This document shows positions 8,516 to 17,556 of a DNA stretch of 64,000 nucleotides, one piece after another (the first letter of the stretch is position 1; the number at the start of each line of letters is the position of its first letter). The position numbers and the translations under genes are program-made. The stretch is from Pseudomonas sp. WS 5079 (GTDB taxonomy: Bacteria; Pseudomonadota; Gammaproteobacteria; Pseudomonadales; Pseudomonadaceae): positions 1-64,000 of the forward strand of contig NZ_JAAQWN010000002.1 in assembly GCF_012985465.1 (NCBI RefSeq), written 5' to 3'. A model generated the notes under the pieces. It was not told the origin of the DNA. It saw nothing but the letters and a program-made list of their open reading frames with translations, and did not search any database.

Positions 8516-8839
8516 TCAACCCACCAGGCTGCGCACCGCGCTGATTTGCGGGATCTCGACCCGGCGCATATACACGCGCAACGGCTCGGTGATGTTGATG
8601 CGATCATCGATGTTCTGGTCCAGCAGCAGTTGGATGTGCTCGCGGGACAGGGTCATGGCCTGGTCGGCCGCGGGCTGCCAGACGAACTCGCTGGTGGGGA
8701 TGATGCCGTCGTCGGCGACGTCCATGCCGAACGAGTCTTCGCTGAAACGTACGATGTACTGGCCGGTCTTGCGGTTCAGGCCGACAAAGCCGTTGAGTTG
8801 GTCGGCGGCCTGGCAGATGAGTTCCGATGTGATGCGCAT
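8516..8839 (-). CDS. Conserved hypothetical protein
   Basis: 107 residues, starting MRITSELICQAADQLNGFVG. A GAGG lies 7 bp before the ATG, favouring this start over upstream in-frame ones. It looks like a small soluble alpha/beta protein with no Cys, signal peptide or membrane span. I do not recognise a named family, although the coding statistics and ribosome site support a real gene. It is divergent from glpQ. Confidence 0.7.
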   Translation of the reverse strand: MRITSELICQAADQLNGFVGLNRKTGQYIVRFSEDSFGMDVADDGIIPTSEFVWQPAADQAMTLSREHIQLLLDQNIDDRINITEPLRVYMRRVEIPQISAVRSLVG

Positions 8840-9084
8840 GCTAAACCTCACTGAAAAATCCCATAGGGGAAGTGAACGATGGTTTACACGCGAGGCGGCG
8901 AAATAAGGCAATGGGGTTCCCTCTGGCGGGGAAACTCGGGCCAAGAATACTGCATAGCACGGCACAAAAGCGCAGAAAAAATAGCGCATGCGCACGTTAA
9001 TGTCGGTTTGGTGATAGCGCGATTTGCATGCAATTGTTAAAAAGGAACCCTTCTTGAAGCTACCTCCACGAAAGGACCTCGCAC

Positions 9085-10212
9085 ATGCCTGCTACGTTTA
9101 CCAAGAGTGCCCTGCTGCTCGCTCTGATGATGGGCCTTGGCCACGCACAGGCTGCAAGCCCCATCAGCCCGGTTGAACTGGCGACCAAGGACGGCATCCC
9201 CCACCCAGCCGTGATCGCCCACCGGGGCGCGTCCTTCGATGCGCCGGAGTCCACCGCTGCCGCCTACAAGGTCGCGCGCGACCTGGGTGCCGACTACCTG
9301 GAACTGGATCTGCAGCGCAGCAAGGATGGCGTGCTGTTTGCCCTGCACGACAACAACCTGCAACGCACCACCGACGTGGCCACCAAGTTCCCGGAGCGCA
9401 AGGACAGCCCGGCCAACGAATTCACCTGGAAAGAGCTGCAAACCCTGGATGCCGGCAGTTGGTTCAACACCGCCTACCCGGAGCGTGCGCGCCCGGGCTT
9501 CGTCGGGTTGAAAATCCTCAGCCTGGACGAAATCATCAAGATCGCCGAAGGCAACCCCCAGCACAAACCCGGCCTGTACATCGAAACCAAGGAGCCCAAG
9601 CAGTTTCCGGGGATCGAAGCCGATCTGAAGGACAAACTGCTGGATAAGGGCTGGCTGAGTTCCGTGGGTTCCAAGCTGGGCAAGAGCAACACCGGCGTCG
9701 GCCAGGGCAAGGGCCGCGTAGTGCTGCAAACCTTCGAGACGGCCAGCCTCAAGGAACTGCAGAAAGAAATGCCCAACACCCCGAAAATCCTGCTGTTGTG
9801 GGTGGGTGAAGGCAGCATCGAGCCCAAGTCCAAGGTGACCTTCGCCGAGTCCGGCGAGCCAACCAAGGCGGCCTACTATGCCAAGCAGGAACCCAAGGAC
9901 GCTGCCGAGTTCGAGAAGTGGGTCGATGAAGCCAAGAGCCTCGGTGCGATTGGCACTGGCCCGTCTGCACAACTGACGGCCCTGGGCGACCAGAGCTATT
10001 CGGACCTGGTCAAGCCCGAGATGAACCAACTGACCCACGACAAGGGCCTGCTGGTGCACGTCTATACCGTCGACGAGCCGGTGGATTTCGAGAAGGTCAT
10101 GAGCGCCGGGGTCGATGGCATCTTCACCAACCGCGCCGCCGAACTGCTGAAGTTCTACAAGCGCTGGCCGTCGTCCAGCGTGCAGGACCTGCTGCAGGAC
10201 AACGGTTACTGA
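9085..10212 (+). CDS. glpQ: Periplasmic glycerophosphodiester phosphodiesterase
   Basis: 375 residues with a Sec signal peptide (cleavage near residues 23-24, after HAQA). The GDPD fold is clear: VIAHRGASFDAPEST (about 42-56) carries the first catalytic His and Arg, LELDLQRSKDG the metal-binding Glu/Asp, and ALHDNNLQRTT the second catalytic His. The end carries the VYTVDEPVDFEKVMSAGVDG motif typical of GlpQ. It hydrolyses glycerophosphodiesters to glycerol-3-phosphate and an alcohol in the periplasm. AAAGGA sits 7 bp before the ATG. An AraC-type gene starts on the next base after the stop. Confidence 0.93.
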   Translation: MPATFTKSALLLALMMGLGHAQAASPISPVELATKDGIPHPAVIAHRGASFDAPESTAAAYKVARDLGADYLELDLQRSKDGVLFALHDNNLQRTTDVATKFPERKDSPANEFTWKELQTLDAGSWFNTAYPERARPGFVGLKILSLDEIIKIAEGNPQHKPGLYIETKEPKQFPGIEADLKDKLLDKGWLSSVGSKLGKSNTGVGQGKGRVVLQTFETASLKELQKEMPNTPKILLLWVGEGSIEPKSKVTFAESGEPTKAAYYAKQEPKDAAEFEKWVDEAKSLGAIGTGPSAQLTALGDQSYSDLVKPEMNQLTHDKGLLVHVYTVDEPVDFEKVMSAGVDGIFTNRAAELLKFYKRWPSSSVQDLLQDNGY

Positions 10213-10887
10213 GTGAGCGAGTGGTCAGGCCAACTGTGGCTGGGGCCGGATTACGGCCTGATCCTCGGTGAGACGGGGCGCACGGCGCCCCACGCCCATT
10301 ATGCCCATCAATTTATCCTGTGCGCGCATAGCCCCATCACGGTCAGCCTTGATGGGCAGCTGCAAACGGCGTATCGCCTGTTCATCCCCTCTCGCCAGCC
10401 CCATGCCATCGTCCATGCCCCTGGCACGGTGTTGATGGCCTATGTGGAGCCCGGTGCATTTGATCGCGAGTCGTTGCAACACGCCCTGGATACCGCCGAT
10501 TTTTCCCATGAGCGCCTTGCGCAGACATTGCGCCAGCTGCCACGTCGCCAGGCAGACGATGAGCGCGTGCAACGCGCCCTGCACACCCTCGATCAACAGT
10601 TGAGCGGCAAGGTCTCGGCGCAATCATTGGCACAGGCGGCGCATCTGTCGTTGAGCCAGTTGGAGCGCCTGTTCGTCAGCCAGCTTGGCGTGCCGGTACG
10701 GCGCCTGGTGATGTGGCGCCGCCTGCGCCTGGCCTTGGATCTGGCCTTGAACGGCCACACCCTGACCCAAGCGGCCCACGGCGCTGGGTTTGCCGACTCG
10801 GCGCACTTCTCGCGGACCATGAAGCAACTGTTTGGCGTGACCGCCGGGGCCTCATTGCGCCATCTTCAAGTACACCTCCTACCGTAG
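10213..10887 (+). CDS. AraC-family transcriptional regulator
   Basis: 224 residues. The N-terminal 110 residues resemble a small cupin sensor with HAHYAHQFILC. The C-terminal part (about 130-220) is an AraC double HTH: SAQSLAQAAHLSLSQLERLF is the first, and LTQAAHGAGFADSAHFSRTMKQLFG is the second, with the conserved GFADSAHFSR signature. The GTG start abuts the glpQ TGA, so it is probably translationally coupled. Its 3' end overlaps the convergent hydroxylase gene by 9 bp. Whether it controls glpQ or its convergent neighbour is not shown. Confidence 0.85.
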   Translation: MSEWSGQLWLGPDYGLILGETGRTAPHAHYAHQFILCAHSPITVSLDGQLQTAYRLFIPSRQPHAIVHAPGTVLMAYVEPGAFDRESLQHALDTADFSHERLAQTLRQLPRRQADDERVQRALHTLDQQLSGKVSAQSLAQAAHLSLSQLERLFVSQLGVPVRRLVMWRRLRLALDLALNGHTLTQAAHGAGFADSAHFSRTMKQLFGVTAGASLRHLQVHLLP

Positions 10888-11757
10888 TGCGGTGGGTACC
10901 GGGGGTTCCTTGCTCAATCGCGCGGGGCTGAAGGGCTCACGCAACTGCTCGACGTAATCCAGCGGATAGTCCGGCCGGCTGCCAATCCCCAGGTCGCCCT
11001 CGCCCATTCGATAATCCTCGGTGTAAAACGCAGTCCCCAGCAGCCAGTCCCACAGGTTGAAAAACAAACCGAAATTCACATCCCCCGCGCGCCCGTATTT
11101 CATATGGTGAAAGCGATGCACCGGCGCCCAGGCAAACACCCAGCGCAGCGGCCCCAGGCGCATATCGACATTGGAATGCTGTAGCAGCAACTGGATCGCA
11201 ATGGCCAACGCCAGCAGCATCGCCACCTCCACTGGAATGCCCAGCAGGATCAGCGGCAGCAAACCCGCCGCGGCCTCGAGCATCTGGTGCAAGGGATGCT
11301 TCATCAAGCCATTGAACCCATAGAGCCGCTGCACGCTGTGATGCACCGCATGCAAACGCCAGAGTGCGGCGATGCGGTGGCTGGCGTAATGCATCAGGGT
11401 GATGCCCGCGTCGGCAATGATGATCGCCAACAGCAATTGCGCCCACAGCGGCCAGGCGCGCGGCCAGGCGCCCTCGATGGCCAGCCATGCCGTGAGCAGC
11501 GGCAATGCCAGCAAGCCCAGGGCGTTCAGGCTTTCATTGACCAGCGCGTGGAGGACATCCCGGCGTCGGTCGCCCAGGCTGCGGTTCCACTGGGGCTCGT
11601 AGGGCAAGCACAGTTCGGCGATAAACGACACGCCGATGGCCAGCGCAAACACCGCCAGCAGCCACTGCGAGGCGCCTAGGGTGACCAACCAGAGCCCCAC
11701 GCCAATAAACCCTGCCCAGAACAAGGGGGCGTATAGCCAAACCGATATCTGTTTCAT
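10879..11757 (-). CDS. Sterol desaturase / fatty acid hydroxylase superfamily protein
   Basis: 292 residues with about four to five hydrophobic helices. Three histidine clusters of the di-iron FA-hydroxylase superfamily are visible: HYASHR, HAVHH and HRFHH. These bind a di-iron centre that hydroxylates or desaturates lipid substrates at the membrane. The substrate is unknown. The ATG at 11757 (MKQISVWLYAP) begins the first membrane helix; the longer in-frame start adds poorly conserved sequence. It is convergent and slightly overlapping with the AraC gene. Confidence 0.88.
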   Translation of the reverse strand: MKQISVWLYAPLFWAGFIGVGLWLVTLGASQWLLAVFALAIGVSFIAELCLPYEPQWNRSLGDRRRDVLHALVNESLNALGLLALPLLTAWLAIEGAWPRAWPLWAQLLLAIIIADAGITLMHYASHRIAALWRLHAVHHSVQRLYGFNGLMKHPLHQMLEAAAGLLPLILLGIPVEVAMLLALAIAIQLLLQHSNVDMRLGPLRWVFAWAPVHRFHHMKYGRAGDVNFGLFFNLWDWLLGTAFYTEDYRMGEGDLGIGSRPDYPLDYVEQLREPFSPARLSKEPPVPTALR

Positions 11758-11908
11758 AAGTGTCTCCCGTGGGTGAGACACCAGCATGAAATCTCCCGGC
11801 ACGGGGCGATTGAACAAACAACGCAAACGTCCTACACAATTAAGGGTGAATTAAGTTGCGCGAGGTAATCTGATCCCACTTAAACAGCTCACCCCAAAGG
11901 ACTCCATC

Positions 11909-12214
11909 ATGAAAAACCTGACCGCTCTGTTCGCCGCTGCCGCCCTGACCCTGACCGCCGGCCTGGCCCAGGCCGATGTTCGCCCGGACCAGATTCCAAG
12001 CCTGCTGCAATCGGGCGCCGTGAAGCCATTTGAACAGCTGAACGCCGCCGCCCTGGCCAAACATGCCGGCGCCACCATCAACGACACTGAGCTGGATAAC
12101 GAAGCCGGGCGCCTGGTCTACGAAGTTGACCTGACCGACACCACTGGCAAGAAGTGGGATGTGAAGCTCGACGCCAAGACCGGCGAAGTGCTGGAAAACA
12201 AACAAGACACTTAA
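11909..12214 (+). CDS. Secreted PepSY-domain protein
   Basis: 101 residues. A signal peptide (MKNLTALFAAAALTLTAGLAQA) is followed by a single PepSY domain; the signature VYEVDLTDTTGKKWDVKLDA and TGEVLE is visible at about 70-97. PepSY proteins are periplasmic and often modulate peptidases or sensor kinases. No kinase is adjacent. AAAGGA sits before the ATG, and a strong hairpin follows 12 bp after the stop. Confidence 0.88.
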   Translation: MKNLTALFAAAALTLTAGLAQADVRPDQIPSLLQSGAVKPFEQLNAAALAKHAGATINDTELDNEAGRLVYEVDLTDTTGKKWDVKLDAKTGEVLENKQDT

Positions 12215-12226
12215 GTTGCCCCAGCC

Positions 12227-12261
12227 ACACAACGCGCCGCCTTCGGGCGGCGCAGTTGTGT
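12227..12261. terminator. GC-rich hairpin terminator between convergent genes
   Basis: Stem ACAAC-GCGCCGCC / GGCGGCGC-a-GTTGT with a TTCG tetraloop. It lies between the convergent PepSY and MCP genes and may serve both. A long T-run is missing on either side. Confidence 0.7.
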
Positions 12262-12265
12262 CTGG

Positions 12266-13894
12266 TCAGGCACTCAGGCGCGCGGTCACTTCATTGAGCT
12301 CGGCCGAAAAGCCCCGCAGGTTATGACTGGCCGCTTCGGTGCGCTGCACGTTGTCCAGGTTGGCGGTGGCCACCGTGGTGATTTGCGTGATGTTGCGCGA
12401 GATATCCTCGGCCACCGAGGTTTGCTCCTCGGCCGCCGTGGCGATCTGCCGGTTCATGTCGCGGATCGCCTCCACCGCCTGGGTGATATGACTGAGCATC
12501 GCCCCGGCCTGGGTGACTTTTTCGACACTCTCGTCACTGCACGACTGGCCGCTGATGATCGCCTCGGCGGCATCCACCGCCCCCGTCTGCACCGCCTGGA
12601 TAATCTGGTTGATCTCGATGATCGACGCCGCCGTGCGTTGCGCCAGGCTGCGCACTTCATCGGCCACCACCGCAAAGCCACGCCCGGCTTCGCCCGCTCG
12701 TGCCGCCTCGATTGCCGCATTGAGGGCCAGCAGGTTGGTTTGTTCGGCGATGCCGCGAATCACTTCCAGCACCGTGCCGATGCGCACGCTGTCGGCTTCC
12801 AGGCGGCGGATGATGCCACCGGTGTTGAGGATCTCGTTGCGCATCTGGCCGATGGTGGCAATGGTCACTTGCATCACCTGGCCGCCTTCACGGGCCGAGT
12901 GATCGGCCTCGTCCGCCGCTCGCGAGGCACTGGCAGCGTGGCGCGCGACTTCCTGGGCGGTGGCGGACATTTCGGTCATCGCCGTCGCCACCTGGTCGGT
13001 CCGGCTGAACTGGTCCTGGGTGCCCGTCGCCATCTGCCCGGCAATCGAATTCAGCTCGCCACTGGCGCTCACCAGGTCCTTGGCACTGCGCTGCAGGCGG
13101 CCAAAGGTTTCGGCGAGAAAATCGCGCAACGTGTTGGCGGCCTGGGCCAAATGGCCCAGCTCATCCTGGCGCTGGCTGGCAACGCGCTCGGCAAACCGGC
13201 CATGGCTCAATTGGGCTACATAGTCGATCAGGCCCCGGATCGGCAAAATCAGGTTGCGGTTGATCAACCACAGGCTGAACAGACCGATCAGCACCCCAGA
13301 CAGCACCATCACCGCCAAGCCCAGCATCACGGTACGTTCGGCATAGGCGCTGATTGCCAGCGACTGCAACTTGCCCTGCTCATGCAGTTGCGTGACCAGA
13401 GCGCTCATCTGTTCGCTCACCGCGCGGTCCACGCCCTTGACCGCGTTATCGCCGGCCGCCGCATCGGCACCGGCGGCCACGTACGCATCACGCCCCTTCT
13501 GGTAGGCCACGCCCAGCAACTGGTGCTCCTGGCGCAAGGTGTCCAGGCGACGGCTCAAGCCTGGATCGCCCTCGGTGTTGGCCACCAGGCGCGCGAGGAT
13601 GCCCTGCACTTCCCGTTGCCGATCCTGGAATTGCCCCCAGTACTTGTCCATGTCCTGGGGCTGTTTGCCACGCAGCAGGACGTTTTTCCATTCCTGGACC
13701 TGGACCTTGAATTGCACGTTGGCCTCATCGATCAGCTGTGAGGTCTGCAACGGCCCCTCCAGCAAACTGCGATAACTCTGCACACCGCTGGAGAGAAAAT
13801 GAAAACACGCCAAGGCAATCAACAGCATTGCCAACAAGCTGCCACCGAGCAACGACAGGATCTGTGCTCTCAAGGACTTTCGCAAAAAACTCAT
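12266..13894 (-). CDS. Transmembrane methyl-accepting chemotaxis protein
   Basis: 542 residues. TM1 is at about 10-32, a helical periplasmic ligand domain at 33-188 and TM2 at 190-212. A HAMP domain follows (about 213-265, [21 protein letters not shown]). The cytoplasmic signalling domain has its tip [21 protein letters not shown] near residue 390. The periplasmic part is about 155 residues, compatible with a four-helix bundle sensor; the ligand is unknown. The ATG at 13894 precedes a normal TM1; upstream in-frame codons run through intergenic sequence. Confidence 0.92.
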   Translation of the reverse strand: MSFLRKSLRAQILSLLGGSLLAMLLIALACFHFLSSGVQSYRSLLEGPLQTSQLIDEANVQFKVQVQEWKNVLLRGKQPQDMDKYWGQFQDRQREVQGILARLVANTEGDPGLSRRLDTLRQEHQLLGVAYQKGRDAYVAAGADAAAGDNAVKGVDRAVSEQMSALVTQLHEQGKLQSLAISAYAERTVMLGLAVMVLSGVLIGLFSLWLINRNLILPIRGLIDYVAQLSHGRFAERVASQRQDELGHLAQAANTLRDFLAETFGRLQRSAKDLVSASGELNSIAGQMATGTQDQFSRTDQVATAMTEMSATAQEVARHAASASRAADEADHSAREGGQVMQVTIATIGQMRNEILNTGGIIRRLEADSVRIGTVLEVIRGIAEQTNLLALNAAIEAARAGEAGRGFAVVADEVRSLAQRTAASIIEINQIIQAVQTGAVDAAEAIISGQSCSDESVEKVTQAGAMLSHITQAVEAIRDMNRQIATAAEEQTSVAEDISRNITQITTVATANLDNVQRTEAASHNLRGFSAELNEVTARLSA

Positions 13895-14125
13895 CGGGGA
13901 AAAGCCTCGAAACAGGGAAATGGGGACCTGCACCGCAACATCCCTGTCAACCAACGCACAGCCAATCCAATGGCATGCTTGCGCCTTGAATCGGCCGGGC
14001 CAGACGCTTCTTGAGCGCAGTGGATGAGCGGTCGGGCGGGAGTGCCCCGTAGCTGACACAAAACTGTCAAATCCCCTTGCAATGATTGCGCAACGCGCGC
14101 CCATCGCCTGCCTCTGCGAGCCCCC

Positions 14126-15148
14126 ATGAACCACAGCATCGACCACGGCCACCAGGACTCCGACCTGTTTGGCCTGCTTTACGGTTTCCGCTTTCGGCCC
14201 GGCGAGAAAGCCGAGCAGATCGACTCGGCAACCGTGCTCAAGGCCTTGCACGCCCCGGCCGACCCCGATGAATTCCTGTGGCTGCACCTGAACCTGGCCC
14301 ACGCCGCCTGCCAGCGCTGGATGCAGGCGCACCTGGAGTTGCCGCCGGAGTTCTTCGAGGCCTTGCACGAGGGCTCGCGCTCCACCCGTATCGAACATGT
14401 GGACTCGGCCTTGCTGGCGGTGGTCAACGACGTGGTGTTCAACTTCAGCAGCATGATGTCATCGGACATTTCCACCTTGTGGGTCTGCGCTCGCAGCCGC
14501 CTGCTGATCAGTGCGCGCCTGCAACCGCTGCACTCGGTGGACAAGCTGCGCTCATCGGTAAAGGCCGGCGAACACTTCCGCTCGCCCCTGGAGTTGCTGG
14601 TGCATCTGCTGCGTGACCAAGGCGAGGTGCTGACGCAGATCGTGCGCAAGACCAGCCTCAGCGTCGACCAGATCGAAGACCAGTTGCTGTCCTCGCGCCT
14701 GTCCACCAACCGCGCCGAACTGGGGGCCATGCGCCGGGTGCTGGTGCGCCTGCAACGCCTGCTGGCCCTGGAGCCGGGCTCGCTGCTGCGCCTGCTCAAC
14801 CGCCCGCCGCAGTGGCTGCAAAAGGAGGACGTGAAGGAGCTGCGCAAATCCACCGAAGAGTTCGCCCTGATCATCAACGACCTCACGGCCCTGGGCGAAC
14901 GGATCAAGTTGTTGCAAGAAGAAATCGCCGCCAACCTCAACGAACAAAGCAACCGCACGCTGTTCACCTTGACGGTGGTGACGGTACTGGCGCTGCCGAT
15001 CAATATCATTGCCGGTTTTTTTGGCATGAACGTCGGAGGTGTGCCGCTATCCCAGGACCCCGAGGGGTTCTGGATCCTGGTGGCGTTGGTGGCGACGTTC
15101 ACCTTGATTGCCGGCAGATGGGCATTTCGCAAGCGCCAGGATTACTGA
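14126..15148 (+). CDS. zntB: CorA-family zinc/magnesium transporter (ZntB-like)
   Basis: 340 residues. A long cytosolic domain is followed by a stalk helix rich in heptads ([29 protein letters not shown]) and two C-terminal membrane helices. The pore motif GMN occurs in [10 protein letters not shown] near residue 300 between them. The Asn-rich [17 protein letters not shown] helix is TM1. CorA/ZntB proteins are pentameric inner-membrane divalent-cation transporters; ZntB handles Zn2+. The ZntB assignment over CorA rests on overall resemblance and is less certain than the family. Confidence 0.87.
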   Translation: MNHSIDHGHQDSDLFGLLYGFRFRPGEKAEQIDSATVLKALHAPADPDEFLWLHLNLAHAACQRWMQAHLELPPEFFEALHEGSRSTRIEHVDSALLAVVNDVVFNFSSMMSSDISTLWVCARSRLLISARLQPLHSVDKLRSSVKAGEHFRSPLELLVHLLRDQGEVLTQIVRKTSLSVDQIEDQLLSSRLSTNRAELGAMRRVLVRLQRLLALEPGSLLRLLNRPPQWLQKEDVKELRKSTEEFALIINDLTALGERIKLLQEEIAANLNEQSNRTLFTLTVVTVLALPINIIAGFFGMNVGGVPLSQDPEGFWILVALVATFTLIAGRWAFRKRQDY

Positions 15149-15276
15149 ACCGGCGCCTACCCAGAATTTGTGGACCGGCGGTTATCTCAATCCACCAAAC
15201 ACTGACTTGACGCAGCATCTCTGTAACATTCTGCAACGATCATGGGAAACATCCTCCCCACACTGGATGCTCCGGC

Positions 15277-16893
15277 ATGGCCACCCCTTCCCTGACTGCC
15301 TCGCCCCAGGCTGGCGCCACTGACGCAAAACCGCAATTGGACAAGAAACCCGGCCTGTTCACGGTGATCATGTTCTTCGCCGTGCTCGCCATGGGCCTGT
15401 TGTTCACCGCCTACAGCCTGATGCACGACATGCACGAACTGGGCACGGTGGTCACCACCTGGACCCCATTCCTGCTGCTGGGCGTGGCCTTGTTGATTGC
15501 CCTGGGGTTCGAATTCGTCAACGGTTTCCATGACACCGCCAACGCCGTGGCGACCGTGATCTACACCAACTCGCTGCCGCCGCAATTCGCGGTGGTCTGG
15601 TCGGGGTTCTTCAATTTCCTCGGGGTGCTGCTATCCAGTGGCGCGGTGGCCTTTGCCATCATTGCCCTGCTGCCGGTGGAGTTGATTTTGCAGGTCGGTT
15701 CTTCCGCCGGTTTTGCGATGATCTTTGCCCTGCTGATCGCCGCGATCCTGTGGAACCTCGGCACCTGGTGGCTGGGCCTGCCGGCGTCGTCTTCCCATAC
15801 GCTGATCGGGTCGATCATCGGCGTGGGCGTGGCCAATGCCCTGATGCATGGCCGTGACGGCACCAGCGGCGTGGATTGGGCCCAGGCGATCAAGATCGGC
15901 TATGCCCTGCTGCTGTCACCGCTGATCGGCTTCGGCTTTGCCGCCCTGCTGTTGCTGGCACTGCGGGCCTTTGTGAAAAACCGCGCGCTGTACAAGGCGC
16001 CCAAGGGCAACACCCCGCCGCCGTGGTGGATTCGCGGCATGCTCATCGTGACCTGCACCGGCGTGTCCTTCGCCCACGGTTCCAACGATGGCCAGAAAGG
16101 CATGGGCCTGATCATGCTGATCCTGGTGGGCACGTTGCCCATGGCCTACGCCTTGAACCGCACCATGCCGGCCGATCAATCCCTGCAATTTGCCGCCGTG
16201 GCAGAAGTCACCCAGCAAGCCCTGGTCAAGAGCGCACCACAAGCGGCGCCAGCCGATCCACGACCGATTCTGTCGACCTATGTGCGCACCAAGGACGTCA
16301 CGCCCGAGCTGATCCCCGCCCTCGCCGCCCTGACCGGGCATATCGGTGAGCAAGTCAAAGGCTACGGTTCCCTGGCCAAGGTACCGGCCGAGGCGATGGG
16401 CAACGTGCGTAACGACATGTACCTGACCAGCGAAACCATTCGCCTGATGGACAAGGGCAAGGTCGGTCATTTCGATGCCGACACCCAGGGTAAGCTGCAA
16501 CTGTTCAAGCAACAGATCGACAACGCCACACGCTTTATCCCGCTGTGGGTGAAGATCGCCGTGGCCATCGCCCTGGGCCTGGGCACCATGGTCGGCTGGA
16601 AGCGCATCGTGGTGACCGTCGGCGAGAAAATCGGCAAGACCCACCTGACTTACGCCCAGGGCGCCTCGGCCGAAACCGTGGCCATGCTGACGATTGGCGC
16701 TGCCGATATGTTTGGCTTGCCGGTATCCACCACCCATGTGCTGTCCTCGGGTGTGGCCGGGACCATGGTGGCCAATGGCGGCGGCTTGCAGATGAAGACC
16801 ATCCGCAATTTGCTGATGGCCTGGGTGCTGACGTTGCCGGCGGCGATTGTACTGTCGGGCAGTCTGTATTGGCTGTTTACCCAAATTTTCTGA
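15277..16893 (+). CDS. Inorganic phosphate transporter, PiT family
   Basis: 538 residues, about 10-12 membrane helices. The two PiT signature repeats are present: GFEFVNGFHDTANAVATVIY near residues 80-97 and SFAHGSNDGQKGMG near 265-278. A soluble loop of about 130 residues (310-425) separates the halves. It should import phosphate, as metal-phosphate, driven by protons. The last two codons (TTC TGA) are the left edge of the 270-bp repeat that follows; the same TTCTGA recurs at each copy junction, so the duplication started at this stop codon. Confidence 0.92.
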   Translation: MATPSLTASPQAGATDAKPQLDKKPGLFTVIMFFAVLAMGLLFTAYSLMHDMHELGTVVTTWTPFLLLGVALLIALGFEFVNGFHDTANAVATVIYTNSLPPQFAVVWSGFFNFLGVLLSSGAVAFAIIALLPVELILQVGSSAGFAMIFALLIAAILWNLGTWWLGLPASSSHTLIGSIIGVGVANALMHGRDGTSGVDWAQAIKIGYALLLSPLIGFGFAALLLLALRAFVKNRALYKAPKGNTPPPWWIRGMLIVTCTGVSFAHGSNDGQKGMGLIMLILVGTLPMAYALNRTMPADQSLQFAAVAEVTQQALVKSAPQAAPADPRPILSTYVRTKDVTPELIPALAALTGHIGEQVKGYGSLAKVPAEAMGNVRNDMYLTSETIRLMDKGKVGHFDADTQGKLQLFKQQIDNATRFIPLWVKIAVAIALGLGTMVGWKRIVVTVGEKIGKTHLTYAQGASAETVAMLTIGAADMFGLPVSTTHVLSSGVAGTMVANGGGLQMKTIRNLLMAWVLTLPAAIVLSGSLYWLFTQIF

Positions 16894-16909
16894 ATCACCA
16901 CACAGCAAA

Positions 16910-17003
16910 ATGTGGGAGAGGGCTTGCCCGCGATGGCAGTGGATCAGGTTAGAAATACTTGACTGACACACCGCTATCGCGGGCAAGCCCGCTCGCACAT
17001 TTT
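16910..17003. repeat. Inverted REP pair, copy 1 of the tandem module
   Basis: TGTGGGAGAGGGCTTGCCCGCGATGGC faces CGCTATCGCGGGCAAGCCCGCTCGCACA, separated by about 40 bp. It is a BIME-like REP doublet. Equivalent pairs are at 17180-17273 and 17450-17543. Confidence 0.9.
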
Positions 17004-17016
17004 TTTGTGTGATGGC

Positions 17017-17157
17017 TTAGCCTGCGAATAAGCCGGCCATCGCTTTGAGCCGCTTCTTGTACAGCCGCCGCGCCTCCAGCGTCACCGCGACAAACCCCGC
17101 TCGCTGGTTGGGCTGCATCTGCCCGATCAGGTCCAGGTCGGCGCTGATCACCGTGCC
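17017..17157 (-). pseudogene. 3' fragment of pxpC (copy 1)
   Basis: Encodes the last 46 residues of the pxpC product with four missing (EEAL) because of a 12-bp deletion. It has no start of its own; upstream in the frame lies the REP of copy 2. Probably untranslated. Confidence 0.9.
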
Positions 17158-17286
17158 TTCTGAATCACCACACAGCAAAATGTGGGAGCGGGCTTGCCCG
17201 CGATGGCAGTGGATCAGGTTAGAAATACTTGACTGACACACCGCTATCGCGGGCAAGCCCGCTCGCACATTTTTTTGTGTGATGGC

Positions 17287-17427
17287 TTAGCCTGCGAATA
17301 AGCCGGCCATCGCCTTGAGCCGCTTCTTGTACACCCGCCGCGCCTCCAGCGTCACCGCGACAAACCCCGCTCGCTGGTTGGGTTGCATCTGCCCTATCAG
17401 GTCCAGGTCGGCGCTGATCACCGTGCC
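17287..17427 (-). pseudogene. 3' fragment of pxpC (copy 2)
   Basis: Same 46-codon fragment and the same 12-bp deletion as copy 1, with a few private substitutions (ACACCCGCC for ACAGCCGCC, CCCTATC for CCCGATC). Copies 1 and 2 therefore share an ancestor later than the split from the real gene end. Confidence 0.9.
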
Positions 17428-17556
17428 TTCTGAATCACCACACAGCAAAATGTGGGAGCGGGCTTGCCCGCGATGGCAGTGGATCAGGTTAGAAATACTT
17501 GACTGACACACCGCTATCGCGGGCAAGCCCGCTCCCACATTTTTTTGTGTGATGGC

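Noticed and set aside
17017..17538. Two 83-codon frames in the tandem module
   Set aside because: They begin inside REP sequence and end in truncated pxpC; they are junction artefacts of the duplication, not genes.
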